From Leptospira haakeii (GTDB lineage: Bacteria > Spirochaetota > Leptospiria > Leptospirales > Leptospiraceae): DNA of 64,000 nucleotides. Made by a program: the position numbers and the translations under genes. Numbering within the stretch: the stretch's first letter is position 1; each line of letters begins with the position of its first letter. Below, in pieces: positions 45,749-54,536 of this stretch. The notes under the pieces are model-generated. The model saw only the letters and a program-made list of their open reading frames with translations. It did no database searches and had not been told where the DNA came from. The stretch covers positions 19,020-83,019 of the forward strand of contig NZ_NPEG01000014.1 of the NCBI RefSeq assembly GCF_002812045.1. The letters are read 5' to 3'.

Positions 45749-46473
45749 GGCAGACCTAAAACCTTATGATTTGAATTTTTAAATAATGAGAGAAGTTTGT
45801 TTCCTTGAGATCGACTAACGGGAATATTATGATCCGTATGGAGCAGTAGTCTATAGGTCGTTGGTGTTTTGAATAAGATCTTTTTGACTTCTTCCAATTG
45901 AACCAAGTAACTTCTGTGGGCTCTGAAAAATCCATGTGCTTCCAGATCTTTTTGGAGTTGGTCCAATGTTTTTCTGACCTTCTCCACATTTCCATCTTTG
46001 GTAAATAATCTGGCGTAATTTCTTTCTGATCTTGCGAAAATGATATTTCCAGGTTCAATAAGATTGACCCCTTCTTCTTTTTTGAGAGGAATCCCTTTGG
46101 GAGGGGATGTATTAGGGTGTGATAAAAGATATCTTTGGATAGAAATCCCGAATCTTTCTCTTGTGATCGGTTTTGGTAGGAAATCCAACACTGAAAATTC
46201 GAAAGCTTTTACTGCATTATCCCTTTCAGAAGATACAATAATCGTTTGGAAAAAACTTCTACTTTCGATTTCCAAAAGTTTAAAGCCGGTTTCTCCTTGG
46301 AGATTTATATCCAGGAATAATAGATCCAAAGGATTTTTGCGTATAAACTCCGCTGCAGATTCCGGATCGGAAACTGTATGGATACTTTGTATCTTTTCGT
46401 TCAAAAATTCTTTCGCTAAAATTTCCAAACAGCGAGAGGACAATATATCATCTTCTACGATTAGGATTCGCAT
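45745..46473 (-). CDS. LytTR-family response regulator
   Basis: 242 aa from the ATG at 46473; an upstream in-frame TTG is less likely, since the REC domain starts exactly here (M-R-I-L-I-V-E-D-D). Phosphoacceptor Asp55 lies in L-F-L-D-I-N. A LytTR DNA-binding domain fills residues about 135-240 (I-I-F-A-R-S-E-R-N-Y, F-F-R-A-H-R-S-Y-L-V). LytTR regulators bind imperfect direct repeats near promoters. It is encoded before its kinase. Beyond its 5' end lies the long non-coding region. Confidence 0.88.
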   Translation of the reverse strand: MRILIVEDDILSSRCLEILAKEFLNEKIQSIHTVSDPESAAEFIRKNPLDLLFLDINLQGETGFKLLEIESRSFFQTIIVSSERDNAVKAFEFSVLDFLPKPITRERFGISIQRYLLSHPNTSPPKGIPLKKEEGVNLIEPGNIIFARSERNYARLFTKDGNVEKVRKTLDQLQKDLEAHGFFRAHRSYLVQLEEVKKILFKTPTTYRLLLHTDHNIPVSRSQGNKLLSLFKNSNHKVLGLP

Positions 46474-46680
46474 ACGCGGGAGTTTACTCCAGGTTTTAAA
46501 ACTAGTCAATTTATTAGGGACAAAGAGACAGCATCGGGGGACGAATGGATCGTTTTATGTAAAACAATTGTTATTAATAACACTTGAATATTTTGTACAA
46601 ATCTAAGTGACATGCCGTCATACGTTATGCGAAACATGATGGAAGTCGAGAAGGTTGGATATTTGTTTTGCAAGTAGAAA

Positions 46681-46702
46681 TCATGTGGGAATTCCAACAT
46701 GA
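46681..46702. repeat. 22-bp near-palindrome around GGAATTCC
   Basis: TCATGT-GGGAATTCCA-ACATGA is symmetric except for one mismatched pair. Its centre GGAATTCC is shared with the perfect palindrome at 48053-48070. Confidence 0.5.
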
Positions 46703-46789
46703 TTAGATGGATGAAAGATGATTGATTTTTGCTGGAGATTGTGGTAAGGGCGATGTATCGAAATTTTTTTCGTGTACCACCGTACCGGC

Positions 46790-46811
46790 CCCCACCCAAG
46801 GCAGGGTGGGG
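46790..46811 (+). repeat. hairpin unit of the dispersed intergenic repeat (partial copy)
   Basis: CCCCACCC (46790-46797) pairs with GGGTGGGG (46804-46811) around a 6-nt loop, followed by AGATCTTTTT. It matches only the middle hairpin of copies A and B, so it is a partial copy that might act as a terminator. Confidence 0.5.
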
Positions 46812-46986
46812 AGATCTTTTTCTAAAAAAACAGTCCTCATTCACAGTAGATCCTTCTCTTAGAATTCGCGGCAGCGATGTGAAGGGCTTTAGTCCGGGCT
46901 TGCCCGGATGAGCGCTTTTGCGCGAACCCGTAGCAGCGCGACCCGAGTTTCTCGAGTTCGCTTTCTTCTTATCGGGTAGTCACGAG

Positions 46987-47007
46987 GGGGCCGCCCCGGC
47001 TTTTTTT
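46987..47007 (+). terminator. terminator-like hairpin with seven-T tract
   Basis: GGGG-CCG-CCCC then GGC and seven T residues. It would stop plus-strand transcription well before yebC, although no plus-strand gene precedes it for over 4 kb. Confidence 0.4.
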
Positions 47008-47255
47008 GAAAAGGTTTATAAATTTATAATATAGATCAGGCTTTTTTGGGTTTGGGAATTAAGGTTCAGAGTTTGATGGAGGAATTCGGCTTCTGGCTTG
47101 GATTTCTTCGTGGGATGGGGGAGGCCAAAAAGGATGGACAGACTGGAAAAATCGGGTTTTGTTGAAAAAGTGGGACCGGTTTTCGGCCGACGTTCCTACT
47201 TCTGATCTTATATATTTTTTAAACCGATCTATTCTTAAATATAAGGGGAAATCTG

Positions 47256-48005
47256 ATGTCCGGGCATAGTAAGTGGGCAACTATTAAACGCAAAAAAGAC
47301 GCTATCGATTCTAAAAGAGGAGCGATTTTCACTAAGGTGGTCAAGGAGATCACTGTTGCGGCGCGTATGGGCGGAGGGGATATTAATACCAATCCGAGAC
47401 TTAGGCTCGCAGTGTTGAAGGCGAAGGCCAGCAACATGCCCAAAGACAATATCGATAGGGCTATCAAAAAAGGAACTGGAGAATTAGAAGGCGTTGTATA
47501 TGAAGAATGCCTTTATGAATGTTTTGGGCCTGGCGGAACCGCAATAATGGTGGAAGCTGTCACAGATAAAAAAACCAGGACCACTCCGGAGATTAAAAGT
47601 ATTCTTACTAAGTTGGGCGGTTCTTTGGCTACTACAGGTAGTGTTAGTCGCCTTTTTGAAAGAAAGGGGATCATCGTAATTCCTTCCGATCAAATTTCTG
47701 AAGAAGAATTATTTGAATTAGCAGTCGGCGCAGGTGCAGAAGACGTTCAGAACGAGGGAGAAGTTTTCAGAGTAGTAACTTCTCCAGACGATTACGAAGC
47801 CGTCCAAACGGCTTTGAATGACAAAGGGATCAAATCGGAAGAATCCGAGATTAAATTCGTAGCCTTAGTAGGTGCAGAAGTTTCTGACAAAGAAGTTGCA
47901 GAAAAAGTAATGAAGCTTATCGATAACTTAGAAGGTCACGATGATGTCCAAGGTGTGAACTCAAACTTCGAACTTTCTCCGGAATTGGAAAAAGAATTCG
48001 GCTGA
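47256..48005 (+). CDS. yebC: YebC/PmpR family protein
   Basis: 249 aa, full length. It opens [14 protein letters not shown] and has the family features [30 protein letters not shown] and [17 protein letters not shown]. The family has been called transcriptional regulator and, more recently, a ribosome-associated factor aiding proline-rich translation. AAGGGGA precedes the ATG. It is linked to ruvC as in many bacteria, but a repeat block intervenes. Confidence 0.95.
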   Translation: MSGHSKWATIKRKKDAIDSKRGAIFTKVVKEITVAARMGGGDINTNPRLRLAVLKAKASNMPKDNIDRAIKKGTGELEGVVYEECLYECFGPGGTAIMVEAVTDKKTRTTPEIKSILTKLGGSLATTGSVSRLFERKGIIVIPSDQISEEELFELAVGAGAEDVQNEGEVFRVVTSPDDYEAVQTALNDKGIKSEESEIKFVALVGAEVSDKEVAEKVMKLIDNLEGHDDVQGVNSNFELSPELEKEFG

Positions 48006-48052
48006 GATTTTATTCGACTTCTTCTTCTCTGAGATCGGTGATCGGCGGAGTT

Positions 48053-48070
48053 TTGTTGGAATTCCAACAA
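48053..48070. repeat. perfect 18-bp palindrome TTGTTGGAATTCCAACAA
   Basis: A complete palindrome in the yebC-ruvC gap; the best match to the TTGTnGGAnnTCCnACAA pattern in this window. Confidence 0.6.
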
Positions 48071-48108
48071 GGTTTTGTGAAAGGAAATGAGGTTGTCGGT
48101 TTAATGGA

Positions 48109-48201
48109 TTTGTGATAGAGGGGAATGGGCTCTCCCACGGGCCACTCCCCCCGCCCAAAGCAGGGCGGGGGCGCCCTGCATCCCATGTAGGAACTCCTAC
48201 A
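48109..48201 (+). repeat. dispersed three-hairpin intergenic repeat, copy B
   Basis: Aligned end to end with 19746-19840. The middle stem here is CCCCCGCCC/GGGCGGGGG (48148-48156 with 48163-48171), where the other copies have A and T, a compensatory exchange. The final hairpin TGTAGGA-AC-TCCTACA is at 48186-48201. It lies 33 nt before the ruvC start, so it would be in or near its leader. Confidence 0.7.
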
Positions 48202-48234
48202 ACTAATTTAGAAATTTACCTCAGGAGTTTTTTG

Positions 48235-48720
48235 GTGAAAATTTTAGGAATAGACCCTGGGTCGCATCGTCTAGGTTATTCCGTTCTCCAGAAAGATAAG
48301 TCCGTAATTCATGTTCTCACTTACGGCACGATAGAAGTTCCCAGCGGAACAAAAAGTCCTGTCAATTTAATCGCTATTCGAAGGCAGTTGGACGCGATTT
48401 TGGATGAGTATCATCCTGATCTTGCTTCTGTAGAAGAGTTGTTTTTCGCTAAAAACAGAACGACTGCTGCAAGAGTTTACGAGGCGAGAGGAGTTGTTTT
48501 GCTTACATTAGGAGAGCATAATATTCCGTTAGTCGAGCCGACTGCGTCTCAGATTAAAAAAGGCACTACAGGCAGCGGGACTGCAGATAAAAAGGATATT
48601 AAAGCTGCATTAAAACTTCTTTTAGGTCTCGAAAATTTAACTGGGCATGACGATTCTTGGGATGCTATTGCGTCTGCTTATGTAGGTTTCGCGATGAGCG
48701 GCTCTTTTAGAAATAAATGA
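48235..48720 (+). CDS. ruvC: crossover junction endodeoxyribonuclease RuvC
   Basis: 161 aa from GTG 48235 with CAGGAG upstream. The frame is open further upstream but through the repeat. Catalytic acids are in place: Asp7 (I-L-G-I-D-P-G), Glu67/68 (V-E-E-L-F-F), and H-D-D-S-W-D-A at 138-144. It resolves Holliday junctions with RuvAB. The ruvA and ruvB genes do not follow here; a WG-repeat lipoprotein gene does. Confidence 0.93.
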   Translation: MKILGIDPGSHRLGYSVLQKDKSVIHVLTYGTIEVPSGTKSPVNLIAIRRQLDAILDEYHPDLASVEELFFAKNRTTAARVYEARGVVLLTLGEHNIPLVEPTASQIKKGTTGSGTADKKDIKAALKLLLGLENLTGHDDSWDAIASAYVGFAMSGSFRNK

Positions 48721-48735
48721 TATATTGGAGGATCT

Positions 48736-49326
48736 ATGGATCGAAAAATTTTCCCCTTGGTGCTTTTGGCTTTTTTGCCTATTCTTGCTTTCTGCTCTAA
48801 AAAAATACAATTAACCGCTTTTGAAGAGAATGGTGTTTATGGTTATAAGGACCAGGACGGAAAAGTCCAGATCTCTCCTCAGTATTCACTCGCTTATGAT
48901 TTTAATGAGAATGGCGTAGGTTTTTCTTTTAGTAAAGATGGATGGGTTTGTATAGATCCTCAAAACAAGGTTTTATTGAATGCATTTACTTTCGATAATG
49001 GGCCGGATTATTTTTCAGAAGGTTTAGCTCGATTTGTAGAAGGATCTAAATTCGGATTTTTCGATGCATCCTGCAAAAAGGTAATTTCTGCTAATTATGA
49101 TTTTGCTTTTCCGATTACAGAAGGTTTCTCGATCGTATGTAATGATTGTAAGTCGGTTAGCGACGGCGAACATTCTACTATCGAAGGTGGAAAATACGGG
49201 CTGATCGATAAAACCGGTAAGATTATAGTTCAGGTAGAATATGATTCTCTTTCCGAGATCAATCCTGAAACTAAAACTTTACAGGGATCTAAAGGCGGCG
49301 TTAAAAAAGAAATCCGTCTTCCTTAA
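48736..49326 (+). CDS. WG-repeat lipoprotein
   Basis: 196 aa. A signal peptide ends I-L-A-F-C (Cys20). The mature part has about three WG/KWG-type beta-repeat units (G-V-Y-G-Y-K-D-Q-D-G-K-V-Q-I-S-P-Q-Y, F-G-F-F-D-A-S-C-K-K-V-I-S-A-N-Y-D-F-A, Y-G-L-I-D-K-T-G-K-I-I-V-Q-V-E-Y-D). Such proteins are surface or periplasmic with unknown partners. GGAGG precedes the ATG, 15 nt after ruvC, so co-transcription is likely. Confidence 0.8.
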   Translation: MDRKIFPLVLLAFLPILAFCSKKIQLTAFEENGVYGYKDQDGKVQISPQYSLAYDFNENGVGFSFSKDGWVCIDPQNKVLLNAFTFDNGPDYFSEGLARFVEGSKFGFFDASCKKVISANYDFAFPITEGFSIVCNDCKSVSDGEHSTIEGGKYGLIDKTGKIIVQVEYDSLSEINPETKTLQGSKGGVKKEIRLP

Positions 49327-49347
49327 AGTTTAAGATCAATAGACTTC

Positions 49348-49704
49348 TTATTTACTTAAGTATATGCCCAATAGCACGGCAGTGATACAAACTGTCGTGC
49401 TAAGAAGGATATATGCAAAAAAATTAAAATAGTTTCCTGATTGGAGTAGTTTTAGGTTTTCTAAAGCGAAAGTGGAGAAGGTTGTAAATCCTCCGCAAAA
49501 TCCTACAGTTGCAAACAGCCTAATATCTTCCGAAATTTTTCCCTGTGATAATCCGTAAAATATCCCGATCAAAAGTGAACCTAATATGTTTACTACAAAT
49601 GTTGAAAGGGGAAATAACCCGGTTTCTTTAGGGATGTTTTGAGATATCATATATCTACAAACTGAACCTAAAAATCCTCCTAACCCTACGATCAAAAGAT
49701 TCAT
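49348..49704 (-). CDS. crcB: fluoride ion channel CrcB/Fluc
   Basis: 118 aa with four membrane spans. [20 protein letters not shown] and [12 protein letters not shown] (the phenylalanine-lined pore signature) identify a Fluc-type fluoride exporter subunit. It overlaps the coaX stop by 4 nt in a birA-coaX-crcB operon. No fluoride riboswitch is seen because it is distal in the operon. Confidence 0.93.
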   Translation of the reverse strand: MNLLIVGLGGFLGSVCRYMISQNIPKETGLFPLSTFVVNILGSLLIGIFYGLSQGKISEDIRLFATVGFCGGFTTFSTFALENLKLLQSGNYFNFFAYILLSTTVCITAVLLGIYLSK

Positions 49705-50477
49705 TTTGCATTATCTTCGTATAATATCTGTAATCCCCTTAAAGTAAGTAGGGGCTCTATCCTATCGAAAATTTTAGGATTTGCTGCATGAATGGTGGTT
49801 ACGAGTCCGCCGGTTCCGATCACTCTATAATCATTTCCATGAGCAGCTCTAACTTCTCTGATAATGCCTTCTAAAAGACCTATCCATCCAAAGAAAAATC
49901 CAGCCTGTATAGATTCTATAGTAGAATCTCCTAATATTTTGCTCGGAGCTTGGAATACGATCGGAGGTAATTGTGCAGTGTTTCTTGTCAAAGCATCCAT
50001 AGAACCTTTTAGTCCTGGAGCAATCACTCCTCCCAAATAATCAGGAGTATCATCTACGACGCAGAATGTAGTCGCAGTTCCTAAATCTATGATGATTGAT
50101 TTTCCTGGATGATCCTTTACTGCAGCAGCAGCATTTACTAATCTATCTGCGCCTATCTCGAAAGGTCTGGGATATTTTATCCCAAAAGGAAGTTTCATTT
50201 GATACTGAACTCTGATCGGTTCTATCTGGAACCAATCCTGTATCATTCTCTCAATGATTGGATTCAACGTAGGAACCACAGAAGAATAAATTCCACCAAC
50301 AATTTGGCTGCTATCTATTTCAAATTCTCGGAGAAAACCCTTAAGATAAAGCCCCATTTCATCGGAGGTTCTATCTCTTCGAGTAACTGTTCTTCTATGG
50401 AAAATTGGCTCTTTGGAACCGTTCTTATAAATACCGAAGACAGTGTTGGTATTCCCAACGTCGATTACTAGGATCAT
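49701..50477 (-). CDS. coaX: type III pantothenate kinase
   Basis: 258 aa from the ATG at 50477, one base after the birA stop; an upstream in-frame TTG is unlikely. D-V-G-N-T-N-T (phosphate loop), [11 protein letters not shown] and [10 protein letters not shown] are the CoaX ASKHA motifs. It phosphorylates pantothenate, the first step to CoA, and is not inhibited by CoA in this class. birA and coaX pairing is common. Confidence 0.95.
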   Translation of the reverse strand: MILVIDVGNTNTVFGIYKNGSKEPIFHRRTVTRRDRTSDEMGLYLKGFLREFEIDSSQIVGGIYSSVVPTLNPIIERMIQDWFQIEPIRVQYQMKLPFGIKYPRPFEIGADRLVNAAAAVKDHPGKSIIIDLGTATTFCVVDDTPDYLGGVIAPGLKGSMDALTRNTAQLPPIVFQAPSKILGDSTIESIQAGFFFGWIGLLEGIIREVRAAHGNDYRVIGTGGLVTTIHAANPKIFDRIEPLLTLRGLQILYEDNAK

Positions 50478-50478
50478 T

Positions 50479-51228
50479 CTATCCCAAGGACCTAAAATCC
50501 TCGGGGCTGTCAATGAATTCGACCGTGTTTCCGACCGAGGTCCGGGCTAATAATTTTCCTTCTTCATTTACTCCCAATAAAGTTGCGGTTTTTTGCTCTC
50601 CATTTTCTGTCCAGGCGATCGTTTCTCCTTTCCAGAGAAGTTTCTCATTTATGAATTCTATCCTTTTTTCTCCATCTGAAATTGCTAATACTGCATCGTT
50701 TAAAAGAGGAAGTAATGTTTCTAAAAATCGGGCCCTTCTTCCTTTTTCATTTTGATCACTCGTGATGAAACCTGCATCATTCAGATAATCAGGGATTTCA
50801 GTGCCATATAGATTGGCCCCTATTCCTAGTATCCAATCCCAAACTTCTCCTTCTTTTTCCGTTTCTATCAATATACCGCAGACCTTCTTTCCGTTTAAAT
50901 AGATATCGTTTGGCCATTTGATCCTAAGATCTTTTTTACTGGCAGAAGGATATACGGACAAAATCGCCTTTGCTACCGCGACCCCGACATACAAGGAGAA
51001 TAGTCCTGGAGAAGATAGGTTGGAATCAGAGGAGAATTTGCCTGAAAAAATAAAAGGCTCTTCACCCAATATACTCCAGGTTTTTCCTTTTCTTCCTCTT
51101 CCGGAAGATTGAAAATCCGCTAGGATCCAGGACCCTGGTGGGAATTCCTTTCCCTTAAGGATAGTATTCGTGGAGCCTGCTTCTGAGAGAAATATTCCTT
51201 TTTCGAGATCCAATAATTGAAACGACAT
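50479..51228 (-). CDS. birA: biotin-[acetyl-CoA-carboxylase] ligase
   Basis: 249 aa, class I without the N-terminal HTH, so not a repressor. G-R-G-R-K-G-K-T-W (the biotinyl-adenylate loop) and [18 protein letters not shown] are clear. It biotinylates the biotin carboxyl carrier protein of acetyl-CoA carboxylase. First gene of the birA-coaX-crcB operon. Confidence 0.93.
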   Translation of the reverse strand: MSFQLLDLEKGIFLSEAGSTNTILKGKEFPPGSWILADFQSSGRGRKGKTWSILGEEPFIFSGKFSSDSNLSSPGLFSLYVGVAVAKAILSVYPSASKKDLRIKWPNDIYLNGKKVCGILIETEKEGEVWDWILGIGANLYGTEIPDYLNDAGFITSDQNEKGRRARFLETLLPLLNDAVLAISDGEKRIEFINEKLLWKGETIAWTENGEQKTATLLGVNEEGKLLARTSVGNTVEFIDSPEDFRSLG

Positions 51229-51353
51229 GAGTTCTGTTTAGTACACTTTTCTGATCTTTCGGACAAGAAAAAATCTGGCACTTGTGCGAAAAAGACAGGT
51301 CTTAGAATTATACAAAAATCCCTCCCTACAAATATATATAGAAAGAGGTTCCT

Positions 51354-54300
51354 TTGAAGCTTTCTGAGGTTTCTATTCGCAATCCAATTTTCGCATGGAT
51401 GATGATGGCTGCTATCATCCTGCTCGGAAGTATCGGCTTTTCCCGTATGGGTCTTTCACAGATGCCAGACGTGGACTTCCCGATCGTAAACGTTACTCTC
51501 AACTTGACCGGTGCAAACGCTCAAGTTATGGAGACCGACGTAGTCGATCCTATCGAAGAAGTTCTAATGACTGTCCAGGGTGTGGTCGAAGTTCGTTCCG
51601 TTTCCACGGACGGTTCTGCTACGATCACTGTGGAGTTGGAACTCAAACGTGATGTGGACGTAGCTGTCCAAGAGATCCAAACTAAAATTGCTCAAGTTAG
51701 TAATAAACTTCCGGATGATCTGGATCCGGCTATCATCATGAAATCTAATCCGGATGACCAGCCGATTATTTGGGTTACCTTAACCGCCACAAATAGGAGC
51801 GAACAAGAGAAGATGGTCTTTGTTAAGACCAGACTTAAGGATAGGTTCCAAGAGGTTCCAGGAGTAGGCGAGATCATACTAGGCGGTTACGTAGACCGCA
51901 CAATCAATGTGTTTTTGGATCCAATCCGTCTCTTTAGAGCTGAACTTACAGTTAATGATATCATCAATACATTAACAGAACAGAATATAGAAGTTCCTTC
52001 CGGAAGAGTTCAGAATAAGACGTCAGAAGTTTCCTTGAGAGCAGTGGGAGATGTCCCAACTGTAGAGCAATTTTCTAATATATATATCAACTCCAGAAGT
52101 GGAGCCGCAATGTTTCGCCCGGTTCGCTTAAGAGAAGTTGCTAAGATAGAAGACGGCCTCGACGAGATCAGAAGGATTTCAAGATTTAACGGAGTGTCCT
52201 CAGTCGGCCTCGGGATTAAAAAGATCAAGGGTGCAAACGCTGTAGAAGTCGGCGACATGGTGAAGGCCAAGTTAGAAGAACTTAGACCAAGTCTTCCTCC
52301 TGGGTTCGAACTAAATGTCTCCAACGATAATACTACTTTTATTAGAGACTCAGTTCATGAATTAGTTTTTACTTTAATACTTTCTGCAGTCCTAACAGGA
52401 ATCGTATGTAGATTATTCCTAGGAAACTGGAGTAGCACTTGGAACGTTCTTCTTGCAATTCCTACTTCCGTGATGGGAACTTTTTTGATCCTGTATTTTG
52501 CGGGCTTCACTTTAAATACGTTTACATTACTCGGACTTTCTTTGGCCACCGGTATCGTCGTTGATGATGCGATCATGGTCTTGGAGAATATTAGTAGGCA
52601 TAGGGAATCGGGAAAAACTTGGTTCCAAGCATCATTGGACGGAGCATCCGAAATTAGATTCGCAGCATTAGCTGCGACACTTGCTATTATTGCGATCTTC
52701 CTTCCTGTTGCGTTTATGTCCGGGATCATAGGGCGCTACTTTTTGGAATTCGGAGTTACTGTTTCAGTAGCCGTGGCTCTTTCTCTTTTTGAAGCATTGA
52801 GTTTTACGCCAATGAGAGCTTCTCGCTATAGAGAAAGTAAAGAGGCTCAGAAAAAACAAAAATCCAAATCACCGTTTACCTTACCTGCGGATAATTTCCT
52901 TTCTAAACTTAAGGATACGGCAGATCGTTTTTCCTTTTTCAAAAAAATGGATCCGGTCATAGAGAACTTTCTACAATTCTCGGAAAGAGTTTACGGTAGG
53001 GTTTTAGAATTTGTAATTCGTAAACCTGGAACAGTGATCATTTCTTGTGTTCTGTTTTTTGCATTCTCCCTTATCTTTTTATTCTTACTCAAGAAGGAGT
53101 TTATTCCTCCTCAGGATATGGGAAGATTTATCGTTAGAGCAAAAATGCCGATCGGTTCTTCTATCATCCGCACGGACGAAGCAATGAAGAAGGTGGAGGG
53201 CTATCTCAGCTCTCGCCCTATCGTAGAAAAATACATGAGCAATATTGGGGGAATGGGTGGTACCGAATCCAACACTGGTATGTTCTTCGTTACCATGAAG
53301 GAAATGGGACATCGTCCTAAAAGTAAAAAAACAGGAAGAGAGATCACTCAGTCGGAAGTATTTGGTGAGCTCAGAAAAGATCTGAAAGAGCTTGTGCCTG
53401 AAGCAAAATTCTCCGTCCAAGATCTTTCTCAAAGAGGTTTTAGTCCCGGAAGAGGTTATCCAGTCGAGTTAGTTCTGACAGGACCTGATTGGGCTACACT
53501 CGCAAAACTTTCTGATTCTATCCGAGAAAAATTAGATTCTTCTAAAACGATTTTGGATATAGACACTGATTACGTTTCCGGACAGCCTGAAGTGAAAATT
53601 CTACCAAACAGAGAATCAGCTGCAGTCCGGGGTGTGAGTATGGCGAATATCGGAAATACGATCGGACCTTTGATGGGAGGTCGTAACGTAAGTCGTTTTA
53701 CTGAGAATGGCAGAAGTTTTGATGTTCGAGTCAAGATAGATAAGGACAAAGGAGAAAGCACCGACATCATTCCGAATATAGGTGTTAGAAACACTTACGG
53801 AGAGATTGTTCGTTTGAAAGATGTATTAGTCCTTCAAGCGACGAACACTCTTAAAAATATCACAAGAGTAAATCGAGATAGATCCATTAAAATTTTCGGG
53901 AACCCTCCTAAAGAAAAAGGCCAGACTTGGGCGACGAGCGAAGCAATTCGGATAGCAAAAGAAATGCTTCCGGAAGGTTATCATGTAGAAGTTACAGGTT
54001 CTGCAAAAACAGCTTCCGATTCTCAGTCCAGTTTATCCGGCGCCTTGATCTTAGGAATTATAATGTCATTTATGATCTTGGCGAGCCAGTTTAATAGTTT
54101 AAAACAACCTTTCTACATTCTTCTTTCTATGCCTTTCAGTTTTTCGGGTGCGTTAATCGCTCTTTGGATTGCGGGGCAATCCTTCAACATGTATAGTTTC
54201 ATAGGATTGATCCTACTCTTGGGGCTGGTTAAGAAGAACTCGATTCTTTTGGTTGAATTCGTGAATCATGTTAGAAGTGAAGGGAAGAATATTGCGGACG

Positions 54301-54536
54301 CGATCCGGATAGGTTGCCCTGTCCGTTTAAGACCGGTGCTCATGACAACATTCTCTTCGATTGCGGCCGCTATACCTCCTGCTTTGGCGTTGGGCCCGGG
54401 AGCGGAAACTAGGATCCCAATGGCGATTACCATCTTGGGTGGTTTGATCGTTTCTACATTAATTACTTTAGTGGTCGTTCCAGCCGCTTATTATCTGATG
54501 GAAAATGAGAAAGATGAAGTACGTAGATACTCTTAA
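51354..54536 (+). CDS. RND (AcrB/HAE1-type) efflux permease
   Basis: 1060 aa from a TTG start with AGAGG upstream. The first helix (I-R-N-P-I-F-A-W-M-M-M) and the two six-helix repeats with large periplasmic loops are typical; TM4 carries G-I-V-V-D-D-A-I-M-V-L-E-N with the proton-relay aspartates, and the second half has G-L-V-K-K-N-S-I-L-L-V-E-F. It exports drugs, lipids or other hydrophobic compounds with H+. A TolC-type gene overlaps its 3' end, but no membrane-fusion adaptor gene is adjacent. Confidence 0.93.
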   Translation: MKLSEVSIRNPIFAWMMMAAIILLGSIGFSRMGLSQMPDVDFPIVNVTLNLTGANAQVMETDVVDPIEEVLMTVQGVVEVRSVSTDGSATITVELELKRDVDVAVQEIQTKIAQVSNKLPDDLDPAIIMKSNPDDQPIIWVTLTATNRSEQEKMVFVKTRLKDRFQEVPGVGEIILGGYVDRTINVFLDPIRLFRAELTVNDIINTLTEQNIEVPSGRVQNKTSEVSLRAVGDVPTVEQFSNIYINSRSGAAMFRPVRLREVAKIEDGLDEIRRISRFNGVSSVGLGIKKIKGANAVEVGDMVKAKLEELRPSLPPGFELNVSNDNTTFIRDSVHELVFTLILSAVLTGIVCRLFLGNWSSTWNVLLAIPTSVMGTFLILYFAGFTLNTFTLLGLSLATGIVVDDAIMVLENISRHRESGKTWFQASLDGASEIRFAALAATLAIIAIFLPVAFMSGIIGRYFLEFGVTVSVAVALSLFEALSFTPMRASRYRESKEAQKKQKSKSPFTLPADNFLSKLKDTADRFSFFKKMDPVIENFLQFSERVYGRVLEFVIRKPGTVIISCVLFFAFSLIFLFLLKKEFIPPQDMGRFIVRAKMPIGSSIIRTDEAMKKVEGYLSSRPIVEKYMSNIGGMGGTESNTGMFFVTMKEMGHRPKSKKTGREITQSEVFGELRKDLKELVPEAKFSVQDLSQRGFSPGRGYPVELVLTGPDWATLAKLSDSIREKLDSSKTILDIDTDYVSGQPEVKILPNRESAAVRGVSMANIGNTIGPLMGGRNVSRFTENGRSFDVRVKIDKDKGESTDIIPNIGVRNTYGEIVRLKDVLVLQATNTLKNITRVNRDRSIKIFGNPPKEKGQTWATSEAIRIAKEMLPEGYHVEVTGSAKTASDSQSSLSGALILGIIMSFMILASQFNSLKQPFYILLSMPFSFSGALIALWIAGQSFNMYSFIGLILLLGLVKKNSILLVEFVNHVRSEGKNIADAIRIGCPVRLRPVLMTTFSSIAAAIPPALALGPGAETRIPMAITILGGLIVSTLITLVVVPAAYYLMENEKDEVRRYS

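Larger units (their letters stand above)
46474..47255. other. 782-nt non-coding region with palindromes and plus-strand terminators
   Basis: No convincing gene; short open frames here look random. Features: the palindrome at 46681-46702, a C/G-rich hairpin at 46790-46811 followed by a T-run, a GC-rich block at about 46865-47000 with TCCGGGC-TT-GCCCGGA and GCGC-TTTT-GCGC hairpins, and a terminator-like GGGG-CCG-CCCC plus seven T at 46987-47007. Plus-strand terminators without an upstream gene suggest an unannotated transcript. Confidence 0.5.

Noticed and set aside
46474..46509. TTG start extending the LytTR regulator
   Set aside because: The receiver domain starts at the ATG; extra residues are not conserved-looking.
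46506..46844. 112-aa reverse-strand open frame in the non-coding gap
   Set aside because: Composition is low quality, it crosses a palindrome and a repeat hairpin, and has no ribosome site or family motif.
48112..48234. Longer ruvC start giving 202 aa
   Set aside because: It would translate through the dispersed repeat; RuvC begins at K-I-L-G-I-D-P-G, just after GTG 48235 with a good ribosome site.
50478..50513. TTG start extending coaX by 12 residues
   Set aside because: The ATG one base after the birA stop starts exactly at the conserved I-L-V-I-D-V-G-N-T motif.
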